From contig NZ_CP134053.1 of NCBI RefSeq assembly GCF_031583065.1, positions 1,488,001-1,552,000 on the forward strand: a stretch of 64,000 bases of DNA, in the 5' to 3' direction. The position numbers and the translations under genes were made by a program. Every line of letters begins with the position of its first letter. Positions within the stretch are counted from its first letter, which is position 1. Under the pieces are notes generated by a model. It was given only the letters and a program-made list of their open reading frames with translations. It did no database searches and was not told the origin of the DNA. Origin of the DNA: Streptomyces sp. CGMCC 4.7035. Its GTDB lineage: Bacteria; Actinomycetota; Actinomycetes; Streptomycetales; Streptomycetaceae. Positions 9,712 to 17,904 of this stretch are shown here, one piece after another.

Positions 9712-10497
9712 TCAGATGCCTTGCCAGCCGGGCTTGTTGGCGTAGGTGTGCCGGAAGTAGTCGGCGAGCTTCAGCTTGGACGCGGCGGCCTCGTCGGCGA
9801 CGACCGTCGCGTGCGGATGGAGCTGGAGCGCGGAGGCCGGGCAGACCGCGGCGACCGGGCCCTCGACGGTCGCGGCGACCGCGTCCGCCTTGCCCTCGCC
9901 GGTCGCGAGGAGCACAAGGTGCCGCGCCTCCAGGATGGTCCCTATGCCCTGGGTGATCACATGGTGCGGCACCTGGTCGATGTCGCCGTCGAAGAAGCGC
10001 GCGTTGTCTATCCGGGTCTGTTCGGTGAGCGTCTTGATCCGGGTCCGCGAGGCGAGCGAGGAGCACGGCTCGTTGAACCCGATGTGCCCGTCGGTCCCGA
10101 TCCCGAGCAACTGGAGGTCCACGCCGCCGGCCGTGCCCAGCGCCTTGTCGTACGCATCGCACGCGCCCTGTACGTCCTCGGCGGTGCCGTCGGGCCCCAT
10201 GAACGCGTCCATGCCGATCCCGAGCGGCTCCAGCACCTCGCGCCTGAGGACGGAGCGGTACGACTCCGGATGCTCGGCCGGCAGCCCCACGTATTCGTCG
10301 AGCTGTGCGACCCGCGCCCGCGAGGCGTCCACGGTGCCGGAGCGCACCTTGGCCGCCAGCGCCTCGTAAATGGGCAGAGGGGTCGAACCGGTGGCCACGC
10401 CGAGGAGGGCGTCGGGCTTCCGCCGGAGCAGCTGAGCCATGGCCTCGGCGATGAGCTCGCCACCCGCCTTGGCGTCCGGAACGATGACAACTTCCAC
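9712..10497 (-). CDS. nagB: glucosamine-6-phosphate deaminase
   Basis: Converts glucosamine-6-phosphate to fructose-6-phosphate and ammonia, feeding aminosugars into glycolysis and setting the level of the DasR effector. The 261-residue protein has the NagB hallmarks: the phosphate-binding GVATGSTPLPIYEAL near residue 35, LDEYVGLPAEHPESY, LLGIGTDGHIGFNEP with the catalytic aspartate/histidine, and a C-terminal ANKPGWQGI. The start is a GTG at 10497. A dre-like site 55-70 bp upstream puts it under DasR control. It is transcribed toward dasR, with about 190 bp between the genes. Confidence 0.95.
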   Translation of the reverse strand: MEVVIVPDAKAGGELIAEAMAQLLRRKPDALLGVATGSTPLPIYEALAAKVRSGTVDASRARVAQLDEYVGLPAEHPESYRSVLRREVLEPLGIGMDAFMGPDGTAEDVQGACDAYDKALGTAGGVDLQLLGIGTDGHIGFNEPCSSLASRTRIKTLTEQTRIDNARFFDGDIDQVPHHVITQGIGTILEARHLVLLATGEGKADAVAATVEGPVAAVCPASALQLHPHATVVADEAAASKLKLADYFRHTYANKPGWQGI

Positions 10498-10550
10498 GCT
10501 GGGCCTGCCGATCTGAGGAGGGGCTCGCCTGGGAACCGAAGGGGAACGTG

Positions 10551-10566
10551 GTGGTATAGACCAATC
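10551..10566. promoter_or_regulatory. dre-like DasR site in the nagB/SIS-gene divergent region
   Basis: The core TGGTATAGACCA at 10552-10563 matches the DasR core TGGTCTAGACCA at 11 of 12 positions. It lies 55 bp upstream of nagB and also upstream of the divergent SIS-domain gene, so it could control both. Confidence 0.78.
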
Positions 10567-10639
10567 TGCAAGGCCAATCTAGCAGAATGAAGCGGTTCGC
10601 AGGGGTTCGGTCCACCCTTCGGCGAGCCGCTTCGTCCCT

Positions 10640-10812
10640 GGAGGCCCTGAACACCCTGGGTGCCCCGGAGGCCCGGAGGCCCAGAGGCCCGCAGGTCCGG
10701 ATGCTGCGGACGCCTTGGAGGCCCGGAGTCCCAGGACACCGCGGACGCCCCGGAGCCCGGAAACCCCGGACGCCCCGGACACCCGGAGTCCCGGACGCCC
10801 CGGACACCTCGG
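10640..10812 (+). repeat. degenerate GC-rich short repeats upstream of the SIS gene
   Basis: Roughly 170 bp made of loosely repeated 9-15 bp blocks such as CCCGGACGCC, CCGGAGGCC and CCCGGACACC, between the nagB promoter and the SIS-domain gene. Open frames through it give collagen-like G-x-P peptides, but I see no convincing start or homology, so it is treated as non-coding. Confidence 0.6.
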
Positions 10813-10928
10813 CTTCCCCCGCCCGTCGCGTGCGGGTCGCCGCCCGGATGCGCGATCCGGGGAGCGAGGGAGTGGAATGGAGTCAGCCGGCGCCCTGCCG
10901 TACCGGCGAGTCACCCAAGGAGGCCCCC

Positions 10929-12002
10929 ATGACCGCCCCCACCACGGACCCCCGCAGCGCCGATCTCCCCGGGCGGATCATGGCCCGGGAGATGGCCGAG
11001 CAGCCCGCCGTGCTGCGCCGGATCCTGGAAACGGGCGCCCCGCGCATCCACGAGGTGGCCCGGGAGGTCGCCGCCCGCAGGCCCCGGTTCGTGCTGCTGA
11101 CCGCCCGTGGCACCTCCGACAATGCCGCGCTCTACGCCAAGTACCTGCTGGAGATCCGCCTCGGCCTGCCCTGCGGTCTGACCTCGATGTCGACGACCAC
11201 GGCGTACGGCGCCCGCCCCGACCTCACCGACGTCCTCGTCATCACGGTCAGCCAGTCCGGCGGCTCCCCGGATCTGGTCGCCTCGACGCGGGCCGCCCGC
11301 GACGCCGGCGCCCTCACGGTCGCCGTGACCAACAACCCGGACTCACCGCTGGCCGCTGTCTCCGAGTTCCACATCGACATCATGGCCGGGCCGGAGAGGG
11401 CCCTCCCCGCGACCAAGACCTATACCGCCTCCCTTCTCGCCCTCTATCTCTTCGTCGAAGGACTGCGCGGAGGCGACGGAGCCCCCGCCAAGGTGCTGCC
11501 CGACCTCGCGGAGCAACTCCTCGCCCGGCAGGACGAGGTCCGCACCCTCGCCTCCCGCTACCGCTTCGCCGAGCGCATGGTCATCACCTCGCGCGGATAC
11601 GGCTATCCGACCGCCAAGGAAGCCGCCCTGAAGCTGATGGAGACCAGTTACATCCCCGCTCTCTCCTACTCCGGCGCCGACCTTCTGCACGGCCCGCTCG
11701 CCATGGTCGACAACGTCTCGCCGGTCATCGCGGTCGTGACGGACGGCAAGGGTGGCGCCGCGCTCCAGCCCGTGCTCGACCGGCTGCGCGACCGCGGCGC
11801 CGACCTCGTCGTCATCGGTCCCGCGGGTCAGGTCGAACAGGCCTCCGCCGGCTTCGTCCTGCCGACCGAGGGCGTGGCCGAGGAGATCCAGCCGATCCTG
11901 GAGATCATCCCGCTCCAGCTCCTGGCCTACGAGGTCACGATCGCCCGCGGTCAGGACCCGGACGCCCCGCGCGCCCTGGCGAAGGTGACGGAGACGCGCT
12001 GA
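10929..12002 (+). CDS. SIS-domain aminosugar-phosphate isomerase/deaminase (GlmS C-terminal-like)
   Basis: A 357-residue protein made of two SIS domains, equivalent to the isomerase half of GlmS without the glutaminase. Sugar-phosphate motifs visible are TARGTSDNAALYAKY, SQSGGSPDLV, the threonine-rich TKTYTAS loop and a C-terminal GVAEEIQPILEIIPLQLLAYE with the catalytic glutamate. The ATG at 10929 has AGGAGG eight bases upstream and is preferred over the longer open frame, which would translate the repeat region. Proteins of this layout include NagB-II, a glucosamine-6-phosphate deaminase, and related fructosamine enzymes. Position opposite nagB across a DasR site argues for aminosugar metabolism; the precise reaction is inferred. 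Confidence 0.85.
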   Translation: MTAPTTDPRSADLPGRIMAREMAEQPAVLRRILETGAPRIHEVAREVAARRPRFVLLTARGTSDNAALYAKYLLEIRLGLPCGLTSMSTTTAYGARPDLTDVLVITVSQSGGSPDLVASTRAARDAGALTVAVTNNPDSPLAAVSEFHIDIMAGPERALPATKTYTASLLALYLFVEGLRGGDGAPAKVLPDLAEQLLARQDEVRTLASRYRFAERMVITSRGYGYPTAKEAALKLMETSYIPALSYSGADLLHGPLAMVDNVSPVIAVVTDGKGGAALQPVLDRLRDRGADLVVIGPAGQVEQASAGFVLPTEGVAEEIQPILEIIPLQLLAYEVTIARGQDPDAPRALAKVTETR

Positions 12003-12027
12003 CGAGGCGGAGACGCACTCGGCTCGC

Positions 12028-12780
12028 CTACGTCAGCGACCCCCCCGTCGCATCCACCCAGCTGCCCGTGACCCACCGCCCCGCGTCCGACGCGAGGAAC
12101 GCCACCACGTCCGCGACGTCCGCCGGGGTGCCCACGCGGCCCAGTGCCGATATCGCCGCGGCCTGCGCCCAGCCGTCCCTCGTCCCGTGCAGGAACTCGG
12201 CGGTGTTGTCGGTGTCGATGATGCCCGGCGCCACCGAGTTCACGGTGATGCCACGGGGCCCCAGGACCTTGGACAGGTCGCGGGTGAAGACGTCCAGTGC
12301 GCCCTTCGTCATCGCGTACGCCATCTTGTCCGGCATCACCGCGGTCCGTGCGAGTCCGGACGAGATGTTGATGACCCGGCCGCCGTCCCTCAGCCGGCCG
12401 AGGCCGTGGCGCACGATGAAGTGCGGTGCCTTCACGTTCACCGCGAAGACCTTGTCGTACTCCTCCTCGTCGATCTCCTCCAGCGGGCGCGAGGTGCCGA
12501 TGCCCGCGTTGTTCACCAGGATGTCCAGGCCGTCCGCGTGGCGGTCGAACTCCTCCCACAGGGCCTGGGCGTCACCCGGCGGCCCCAGCTCGACCCCGAT
12601 CGCGAATGCGGACCCGCCTGCCGCCTCGATCGCGGCGACCGTCTCCTTCGCCGCCGCCTCATTGCTGCCGTAGTGCACGGCGACCCGCGCGCCGTCACGT
12701 GCCAGCCGCTCGGCGATCCCCCGGCCGATGCCCCTGCTCGCCCCCGTGACGAGTGCCGTCCTCCCCGTGAGCACGCCCAT
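12028..12780 (-). CDS. short-chain dehydrogenase/reductase
   Basis: Classical NAD(P)-dependent SDR of 250 residues. The cofactor motif TGASRGIGRGIAE lies at the N-terminus, the structural NNAGIG follows near residue 85, and the catalytic Ser, Tyr and Lys are seen in NISSGLAR and YAMTKGAL. The C-terminus VTGSWVDATGGSLT is typical of FabG-like SDRs. The ATG at 12780 is preceded by GGAGGGGAG. It is divergent from a TetR regulator, with two matching palindromic sites between them, so it is the regulator's likely target. Substrate unknown; probably a small carbonyl compound or xenobiotic. Confidence 0.9.
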   Translation of the reverse strand: MGVLTGRTALVTGASRGIGRGIAERLARDGARVAVHYGSNEAAAKETVAAIEAAGGSAFAIGVELGPPGDAQALWEEFDRHADGLDILVNNAGIGTSRPLEEIDEEEYDKVFAVNVKAPHFIVRHGLGRLRDGGRVINISSGLARTAVMPDKMAYAMTKGALDVFTRDLSKVLGPRGITVNSVAPGIIDTDNTAEFLHGTRDGWAQAAAISALGRVGTPADVADVVAFLASDAGRWVTGSWVDATGGSLT

Positions 12781-12797
12781 GCCGACTCCCCTCCACA

Positions 12798-12869
12798 TTT
12801 CTCTAGTGGCCGCTACAGAAAAGACCGTACGACAGGGCGCCGGCATTTCTCTAGTACCCGCTATAAAAT
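12798..12869. promoter_or_regulatory. two tandem operator-like palindromes between SDR and TetR genes
   Basis: The 24-bp near-palindrome at 12798-12821 (TTTCTCTAGTGGCC and its mirror CGCTACAGAAA) is repeated in weaker form at 12846-12869, beginning with the same TTTCTCTAGT. The 48-bp period places both between the two start codons, as expected for autoregulated TetR control. Confidence 0.75.
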
Positions 12870-12876
12870 CCACCCC

Positions 12877-13542
12877 ATGGTGAACAGCCAGGAGAAGACC
12901 CAAGGCGAGCCGGGGGACGCACCGCCCGCCGCCCTGGAGGTGCGGGCCGCCGTCCGGCCGCGTGGGCGCCCCCGCTCCTTCGACCGGGAGACCGCCCTCG
13001 AAAAGGCCGTCCTCGCTTTCTGGGAGCACGGCTACGAGGCCACGTCCGTCTCCGACCTCACCCGCGTCATGGGCATCGGCGCCCCCAGCCTGTACGCGGC
13101 GTTCGGCGACAAACGGTCGTTGTTCGAGGAGGTCGTCACCGTGTACGACGACCGGTACGGGTCCTTCGGCGACCGTGCCCTCGCCGAGGAACCCACGGTC
13201 CGTGCCGCCTTCGAGCGGATGCTCCGCGAGGCCGCCGACCTCTATACGGCCCCCGGTCACCCGCACGGCTGTCTCGTCGTCCATGCCGCCACCAACTGCA
13301 CGACCCCCGAGGTCGAAGAGTCCTTGCGGGCGCGGCGCAATGCCAACATCGCCGCCTTCGAGAGCCGCATCAAGGCCGGCGTCGCCGCCGGTGAGCTGCC
13401 TGCCGGTACCGACGCCGGCGCACTCGCCCGGTGCGCGGGCGCGATCATCCAGGGCATGTCCCAACAGGCGCGCGACGGGGCGAGCCGGGAGGAGTTGGAA
13501 GCACTCGCGGACGTCGCCATGGCAATCTGGCCCCGCGGATGA
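12877..13542 (+). CDS. TetR/AcrR-family transcriptional regulator
   Basis: A 221-residue regulator with a TetR N-terminal helix-turn-helix (residues about 35-80, including TSVSDLTRVMGIGAPSLYAAFGD) and a larger C-terminal ligand domain containing PHGCLVVHAATNC. The first 30 residues are a charged, probably disordered extension. ATG at 12877 and GTG at 12880 are both possible starts; neither has a strong Shine-Dalgarno, and the short distance from the second operator means the repressor could block its own promoter. It is divergent from the SDR gene and most likely represses both. The effector cannot be inferred. Confidence 0.9.
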   Translation: MVNSQEKTQGEPGDAPPAALEVRAAVRPRGRPRSFDRETALEKAVLAFWEHGYEATSVSDLTRVMGIGAPSLYAAFGDKRSLFEEVVTVYDDRYGSFGDRALAEEPTVRAAFERMLREAADLYTAPGHPHGCLVVHAATNCTTPEVEESLRARRNANIAAFESRIKAGVAAGELPAGTDAGALARCAGAIIQGMSQQARDGASREELEALADVAMAIWPRG

Positions 13543-14034
13543 GTCGGAGCGGGCTAGGCTGCGTGTGAGCGTCGGGGGATGTCCGATAAAGAGACAACAA
13601 CAAACATCCGCAAACGCATGGACACACGCGCCCGGACGCAGCACCATGGTCCGTGGACGTGGTCTAGTCCATAGGCTCAGGCAATCGCAATCCAGGTAAA
13701 GCAAGTAAAGTTCTCTCGTCGCGCAGACGAGTCGCGCCGACGACTCGCGCCGATGAGAGAACTCGACGCAATGAACCTCCGTCTTCCCCGCACAGGAAGG
13801 CGGACCGAGGAACCGGGCTCTCTGCCCTGACTGCCCCGGCTCCTCGACCTTCGGCCGACCGGGACCGCACACCCCACGGCCGTTGCTGCTCCGGGCTGCG
13901 GTGCCGGGAGGGTTGAGGGTCCCTCCCAGGCGCCGCGGCCCGCGGGTGTTTCCGGGGCCGGTTCCGGCCGTCGCCTCCACCTGGACAGCTGGCTGATTTC
14001 GAGCGATGTCCGAAGCCCCAGTACGCTCGCACAC
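13543..14034. other. 492-bp intergenic region with dre-like site and hairpins
   Basis: No convincing gene. It holds a dre-like core TGGTCTAGTCCA at 13660-13671, identical to the site upstream of dasR. A nested hairpin follows: outer arms AGTTCTCTC (13709-13717) and GAGAGAACT (13755-13763), inner arms around CGAGTCG and CGACTCG. Further GC-rich inverted repeats lie near 13910-13935. It is the leader of the kinase gene starting at 14035, and a long structured 5' UTR or a small RNA is possible. Confidence 0.6.
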
Positions 14035-15510
14035 GTGCCCTCCATGAACGAACTGGTCCGCCAGCACACCGCCCTCAGCGACTCCGACCTGGAGTGGCTG
14101 CACCTGCTGGTGTCGGAGTGGCAGCTGCTCTCCGACCTCTCCTTCGCCGACCTGGTCCTGTGGGTCCCCACAAGCGACGGCACGCGCTACGTGTCGGTCG
14201 CGCAGATGCGCCCCAACACGGGCCCCACCTCCTACCAGGACGACATGGTCGGCCACCTGGTCCCGCGCGGCCGCCGCCCCATGCTGGACGCCGCCCTCGA
14301 CGAGGGCCGGATCGTGCGCGAGGGCGACCCCGAGTGGCGCGAGGAGGTCCCGGTCCGGGTCGAGTCCATTCCCGTGCGCCGCGAGGGGCGCGTCCTCGGG
14401 GTCATCGCGCGCAACACCAACCTGCTGACCGTGCGGACCCCGAGCCGCCTGGAGCTGACGTATCTCCAGAGCGCCTCCGACCTCGCCCAGATGATCGCGG
14501 CCGGTTCCTTCCCGTTCCCCGACCAGCAGGTCGACATGGACGCCTCGCCGCGCGTCGGCGACGGACTGATCCGGCTGGACGCGGACGGCATAGTCCAGTA
14601 CGCGTCACCGAACGCGCTGTCGGCGTACCACCGCCTGGGCCTCGCCGCCGACCTCGTAGGCCACCACCTGGGCAAGACCACCGCCGAACTCGCCCCGACC
14701 CGGGGCCCGGTGGACGAGGCCCTGTCCAAGCTCGCCAGCGGCTGGGCGCCGCGCGAGTTCGAGATCGAGGCGCACGACGGGGTGATCCAGTTCCGCGCGA
14801 TCCCCCTCAAGCCGAAGGGCACGCGTATCGGTTCCCTCGTCCTGCTCCGGGACGTCACCGAACTGCGACGCCGTGAGCGTGAGTTGATAACCAAGGACGC
14901 GACCATCCGGGAGATCCACCACCGGGTGAAGAACAACCTCCAGACGGTCGCCGCCCTGCTCCGCCTCCAGGCCCGCCGCATCGAGTCCGAGCGCGGGCGG
15001 GAGGCCCTCGAAGAGGCCGTACGAAGGGTCGGCTCGATCGCGATCGTTCATGAGACGCTGTCCCAGAACCTGGACGAGCGCGTGGACTTCGACGAGATCG
15101 CCGACCGGGTGCTCGCGATGGTCGCCGAGATCTCGCCCGGTTCGGTCACCGGCCGGCGCAGTGGCCGCTTCGGGATCCTGGACGCCGAGGTCGCGACCCC
15201 GCTCTCCATGGTGCTGACCGAGGTCCTGCAGAACGCTCTGGAACACGGCTTCCGTCCGGGCGACACCGGCACGGTCGAGGTCTCGGCGGTCCGCGGCGGC
15301 ACGACGAAGGAGGCCCGCCTCCTGGTCACGGTCCAGGACGACGGGGTCGGCCTGCCCGAGGGCTTCGACCCGCACACGGCGGGCAACCTCGGTCTGCAGA
15401 TCGTACGGACGCTGGTGGAGGGCGAGTTGGGCGGCACGTTCGACATGGTCCCGGCCCCGGAGCGCGGTACGCGGGTGATCCTGGACATCCCGGTGCGGGC
15501 GGAGAAGTGA
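14035..15510 (+). CDS. PdtaS-like sensor histidine kinase (GAF-PAS-HisKA_2)
   Basis: A 491-residue soluble histidine kinase with no membrane segment. The N-terminal about 150 residues resemble a GAF sensor domain, followed by a PAS domain (GLIRLDADGIVQYASPNALS onward, about 180-285). The kinase core has EIHHRVKNNLQTVAALLRLQ, phospho-accepting His at 295 or 296, and a HATPase with TEVLQNALEHG and DDGVGLPEGF. This layout matches actinobacterial PdtaS, whose usual partner PdtaR is an ANTAR antiterminator acting on RNA; no such partner is adjacent, as is usual. GTG at 14035 or ATG at 14044 could start it. It converges on wblE across a terminator. Confidence 0.9.
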   Translation: MPSMNELVRQHTALSDSDLEWLHLLVSEWQLLSDLSFADLVLWVPTSDGTRYVSVAQMRPNTGPTSYQDDMVGHLVPRGRRPMLDAALDEGRIVREGDPEWREEVPVRVESIPVRREGRVLGVIARNTNLLTVRTPSRLELTYLQSASDLAQMIAAGSFPFPDQQVDMDASPRVGDGLIRLDADGIVQYASPNALSAYHRLGLAADLVGHHLGKTTAELAPTRGPVDEALSKLASGWAPREFEIEAHDGVIQFRAIPLKPKGTRIGSLVLLRDVTELRRRERELITKDATIREIHHRVKNNLQTVAALLRLQARRIESERGREALEEAVRRVGSIAIVHETLSQNLDERVDFDEIADRVLAMVAEISPGSVTGRRSGRFGILDAEVATPLSMVLTEVLQNALEHGFRPGDTGTVEVSAVRGGTTKEARLLVTVQDDGVGLPEGFDPHTAGNLGLQIVRTLVEGELGGTFDMVPAPERGTRVILDIPVRAEK

Positions 15511-15548
15511 CACCGCCGCACCCTCGTACGGCGTCCGCACAGCAATGA

Positions 15549-15574
15549 GCCCCGGACCACAAGTGGTCCGGGGC
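15549..15574. terminator. bidirectional terminator between kinase gene and wblE
   Basis: A perfect 12-bp inverted repeat (15549-15560 with 15563-15574) with a minimal AA loop, so the terminal pair probably opens. It lies between the two convergent genes. Confidence 0.8.
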
Positions 15575-15689
15575 CGAAAGCTCGTTGCCAGCTAGTGCTA
15601 GCGCGGGTACTGCGCGCTGCGGCTCGGGGGCGGGAGAAGCGTACTCGCTGTACGCGCCGCCAAGCTCAGGCTCGTACGGGGTGGGTGCG

Positions 15690-15947
15690 TCAGGCGGAGG
15701 CCTGACGGGCCCGGTTGCGGGCGGCGCGGCGCTTCATGGCGCGGCGCTCGTCCTCGCTGAGACCACCCCAGACGCCGGAGTCCTGGCCGGACTCGAGCGC
15801 CCACTGCAGGCACTGCTCGATAACCGGGCAGCGACGGCAGACGGCCTTGGCTTCCTCGATCTGCAGCAGCGCGGGACCGGTGTTGCCGATGGGGAAGAAG
15901 AGCTCGGGGTCTTCCTCGCGGCAAACGGCGTTGTGACGCCAGTCCAT
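15690..15947 (-). CDS. wblE: WhiB-family iron-sulfur transcription factor WblE
   Basis: An 85-residue WhiB-like protein. The four cysteines that bind a 4Fe-4S cluster are seen as one in HNAVCREED, the CRRCP pair and one in IEQCL, followed by the family turn GVWGGLSEDERR and a basic tail (KRRAARNRARQ). WblE is the closest recognisable member, equivalent to M. tuberculosis WhiB1, which binds the housekeeping sigma factor. The ATG at 15947 gives the exact family length and has AGAGAGG upstream. It is monocistronic, with a roughly 300-bp upstream region that suggests complex control. Confidence 0.95.
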   Translation of the reverse strand: MDWRHNAVCREEDPELFFPIGNTGPALLQIEEAKAVCRRCPVIEQCLQWALESGQDSGVWGGLSEDERRAMKRRAARNRARQASA

Positions 15948-16265
15948 GGCTGCTACCTCTCTTGGTATTACGTGCAGATTGCTTGTGAATGTGAACGCTT
16001 TCACGAATCCCTCAACAAGTGAAGGGCCGATCGTCAGACTCGCTGACGTGGTCCTGTGGATTGAGGAGGGGTTCGGGCTCTCGATGGGGGCCGGTGTTGC
16101 GGGCTGTCCCGAGCGCCACGTAGAGACTCGCAAACCTCGGCGGCGGATACAACCCCTTCCGGAAAGTTTTTTTTGATTCCCTGGTGTCGACTGGGTCACA
16201 GCCGTACTTCCAAGGGGTGGATCCTGGTCTAAACGTTCGAGTGAAAGGACTTTGGCCCCTTCTGC
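15948..16265. other. 318-bp intergenic region upstream of wblE
   Basis: It lies between two minus-strand genes and must contain the wblE promoter and the end of the lipid-kinase transcript. An uninterrupted run of eight T (16166-16173) is unusual at this GC content. A partial dre-like TGGTCTAAACG occurs near 16208. I see no gene or clear hairpin. Confidence 0.5.
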
Positions 16266-17234
16266 TCACACAATCACACGCAGTGCACGGCGTACGCCTG
16301 TGAACGTCACGCTCGTACGCAGCCCCAGGTGGTCGCCGTCCATCTGCAGGGGCAGGGGCACCTTCGAATGCAAGGTGAAGCCGCTCAGGTCATGCAGGGA
16401 CACCACGTGCTTGCCGCGCGGTCCGCGCTCGGGGGACGAAGTGAGCAACTGGGTGGCATACCGGGCAACCGAGGCCGTGGACACGCGGCTGAGAGCGAGT
16501 ACGTCGAGCCCGGTATCGAACGAGGCCTTAGGTGACGCGTACACCGGACGATTGCCGAGAAACGTCCACGGTGCCGTGTTGCAGATTATGGACAGGACGA
16601 GATCGGTGACCGGCTCCTCGCCGGCCCGCTCCAGGGTGATCGTTCCGCGCCTGCGGTGAGGTTCGTCCAGAAACTGGCGCACCACCTGGCGCAGATACAG
16701 CGCATGGGTGGACCGCTTGCCGCGTTCCCGCTGCTGCTCGACGCGGCCGACCACGCCCGCGTCGAAGCCGAGGCCCGCGTTGAAGGTGAACCAGCGGGAG
16801 GGCACCCCCTCGTCCTCCGTGCCCGGGGTGCCCGCGGCGAGACCGAGGCCGACCGTGCGCTCGCGCTCCTCGCGCAGAGCGTCGAGGATCGCGCCGGTGG
16901 CCTCCACGGCGTCGTTGGGCAGACCGAGGGCGCGGGCGAAGACGTTGGTCGAGCCGCCGGGGACGACGGCGAGGCGGGGGAGGCGCTCGGGGTCGGGACC
17001 GTGGTGCAGCAGACCGTTCACGACCTCGTTGACCGTGCCGTCGCCGCCGAGGGCCACGACCAGCTCGATGTCCTCGCTCTCCGCGGCCTGCCGGCCGAGG
17101 TCCCGGGCGTGCCCGCGGTACTCGGTGGTGACCGCCTCGAGCTTCATCTCGCTCGCCAGCGCGTGGATCAGGACGTCACGGGTGCGTGCACTTGTGGTGG
17201 TTGCCGCCGGATTGACCACGAGAAGTGCACGCAT
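16266..17234 (-). CDS. diacylglycerol/lipid kinase family protein
   Basis: Member of the DgkB/YegS/sphingosine-kinase superfamily, predicted to phosphorylate a lipid alcohol such as diacylglycerol with ATP at the inner membrane face. The 322-residue protein begins MRALLVVNPAA, then shows the nucleotide-binding VVALGGDGTVNEVVNGLL and PGGSTNVFARALGLP, and a C-terminal beta domain with FNAGLGFDAGVV. The ATG at 17234 is chosen because homologues start at this point; the open frame extends 28 codons further without homology. It stands alone between wblE and a divergent membrane-protein gene. Confidence 0.9.
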   Translation of the reverse strand: MRALLVVNPAATTTSARTRDVLIHALASEMKLEAVTTEYRGHARDLGRQAAESEDIELVVALGGDGTVNEVVNGLLHHGPDPERLPRLAVVPGGSTNVFARALGLPNDAVEATGAILDALREERERTVGLGLAAGTPGTEDEGVPSRWFTFNAGLGFDAGVVGRVEQQRERGKRSTHALYLRQVVRQFLDEPHRRRGTITLERAGEEPVTDLVLSIICNTAPWTFLGNRPVYASPKASFDTGLDVLALSRVSTASVARYATQLLTSSPERGPRGKHVVSLHDLSGFTLHSKVPLPLQMDGDHLGLRTSVTFTGVRRALRVIV

Positions 17235-17392
17235 GGGTTGCAGCGTACCTACTGGGTGGTACTCGGTCCCAGCCCGAGTTAGGGATCGGGTAAGAGATCG
17301 AGGAGTGGCCTTGAGCACAGTCCTCCGGGTTCAGCTCTTTGGGCGCCGACCGCGTCGGCGGTGGGGTGCCGCCCGAGGGCTACTCTTCAGGG

Positions 17393-17842
17393 GTGAGCGC
17401 TGAGCAGAACCCCACCCATCGGACGCCCGACACCCAGTCCCGTCCCGTGCGGCTGACCGCCGCCGCGGCGCTGGCCGGCCTGGAGGGGCTCGCCCTGGTC
17501 GTGGGCGGTGTCTGGATGTTCGTCCTGGGCCTCACGGGCTCGCCGGACGACCGTCAGCAGGCCGTCACCGGCGGTGTCACCCTGATCGTGCTCGCGCTGC
17601 TGCCCCTGCTGGCCGCGCGGGGTCTGCTGCTGCGCCGCAGCTGGAGCCGGGGGCCCGCCGTCATCACACAGATCATGGCCTTGCCGGTGGCGTACAGCCT
17701 GCTCCAGGCCGACAGCGTGGCGATCCCGGGCGGCATCGCGCTCGCGGTGGTCGCGGTGGCGGCGCTGGTGCTCTTGGTGAACCCGGCGACAACGCGGGCG
17801 CTGGGCATCCGGGGGCCCGGGAACGTACAGGACCAGAAGTAG
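17393..17842 (+). CDS. small integral membrane protein
   Basis: A 149-residue protein with about four hydrophobic helices (ALAGLEGLALVVGGVWMFVLG, AVTGGVTLIVLALLPLLAARG, a third around GPAVITQIMALPVAYSLLQ, and GGIALAVVAVAALVLLV) between a polar N-terminus and a short cytoplasmic tail. The GTG at 17393 is preferred; an earlier in-frame start lacks a ribosome site. It is a conserved Streptomyces hypothetical next to the lipid kinase, with which it is divergent, and its 3' end faces sigH across a terminator. No functional residues are recognisable. Confidence 0.82.
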   Translation: MSAEQNPTHRTPDTQSRPVRLTAAAALAGLEGLALVVGGVWMFVLGLTGSPDDRQQAVTGGVTLIVLALLPLLAARGLLLRRSWSRGPAVITQIMALPVAYSLLQADSVAIPGGIALAVVAVAALVLLVNPATTRALGIRGPGNVQDQK

Positions 17843-17875
17843 GCGGCGCGTACGCCGTCGGCGTACGCAGTTGCG

Positions 17876-17901
17876 AGGGCGACCGGAATCCCGGTCGCCC
17901 T
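17876..17901. terminator. bidirectional terminator between membrane protein and sigH
   Basis: A perfect 11-bp inverted repeat (17876-17886 with 17891-17901) with an AATC loop, immediately before the sigH stop codon. It serves the convergent pair. A TT pair follows on the plus side. Confidence 0.8.
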
Positions 17902-17904
17902 TCG

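Noticed and set aside
10587..10928. N-terminal extension of the SIS-domain gene
   Set aside because: It covers degenerate repeats and gives collagen-like sequence; the ATG at 10929 has AGGAGG and matches homologues.
12781..14256. Long minus-strand frame continuing upstream of the SDR gene
   Set aside because: It passes through the twin operators, the TetR gene and the kinase leader; no homology upstream of residue 1 of the SDR.
16206..16216. TGGTCTAAACG as a further DasR site
   Set aside because: Only the left half matches; it is weaker than the sites at 9684, 10552 and 13660.
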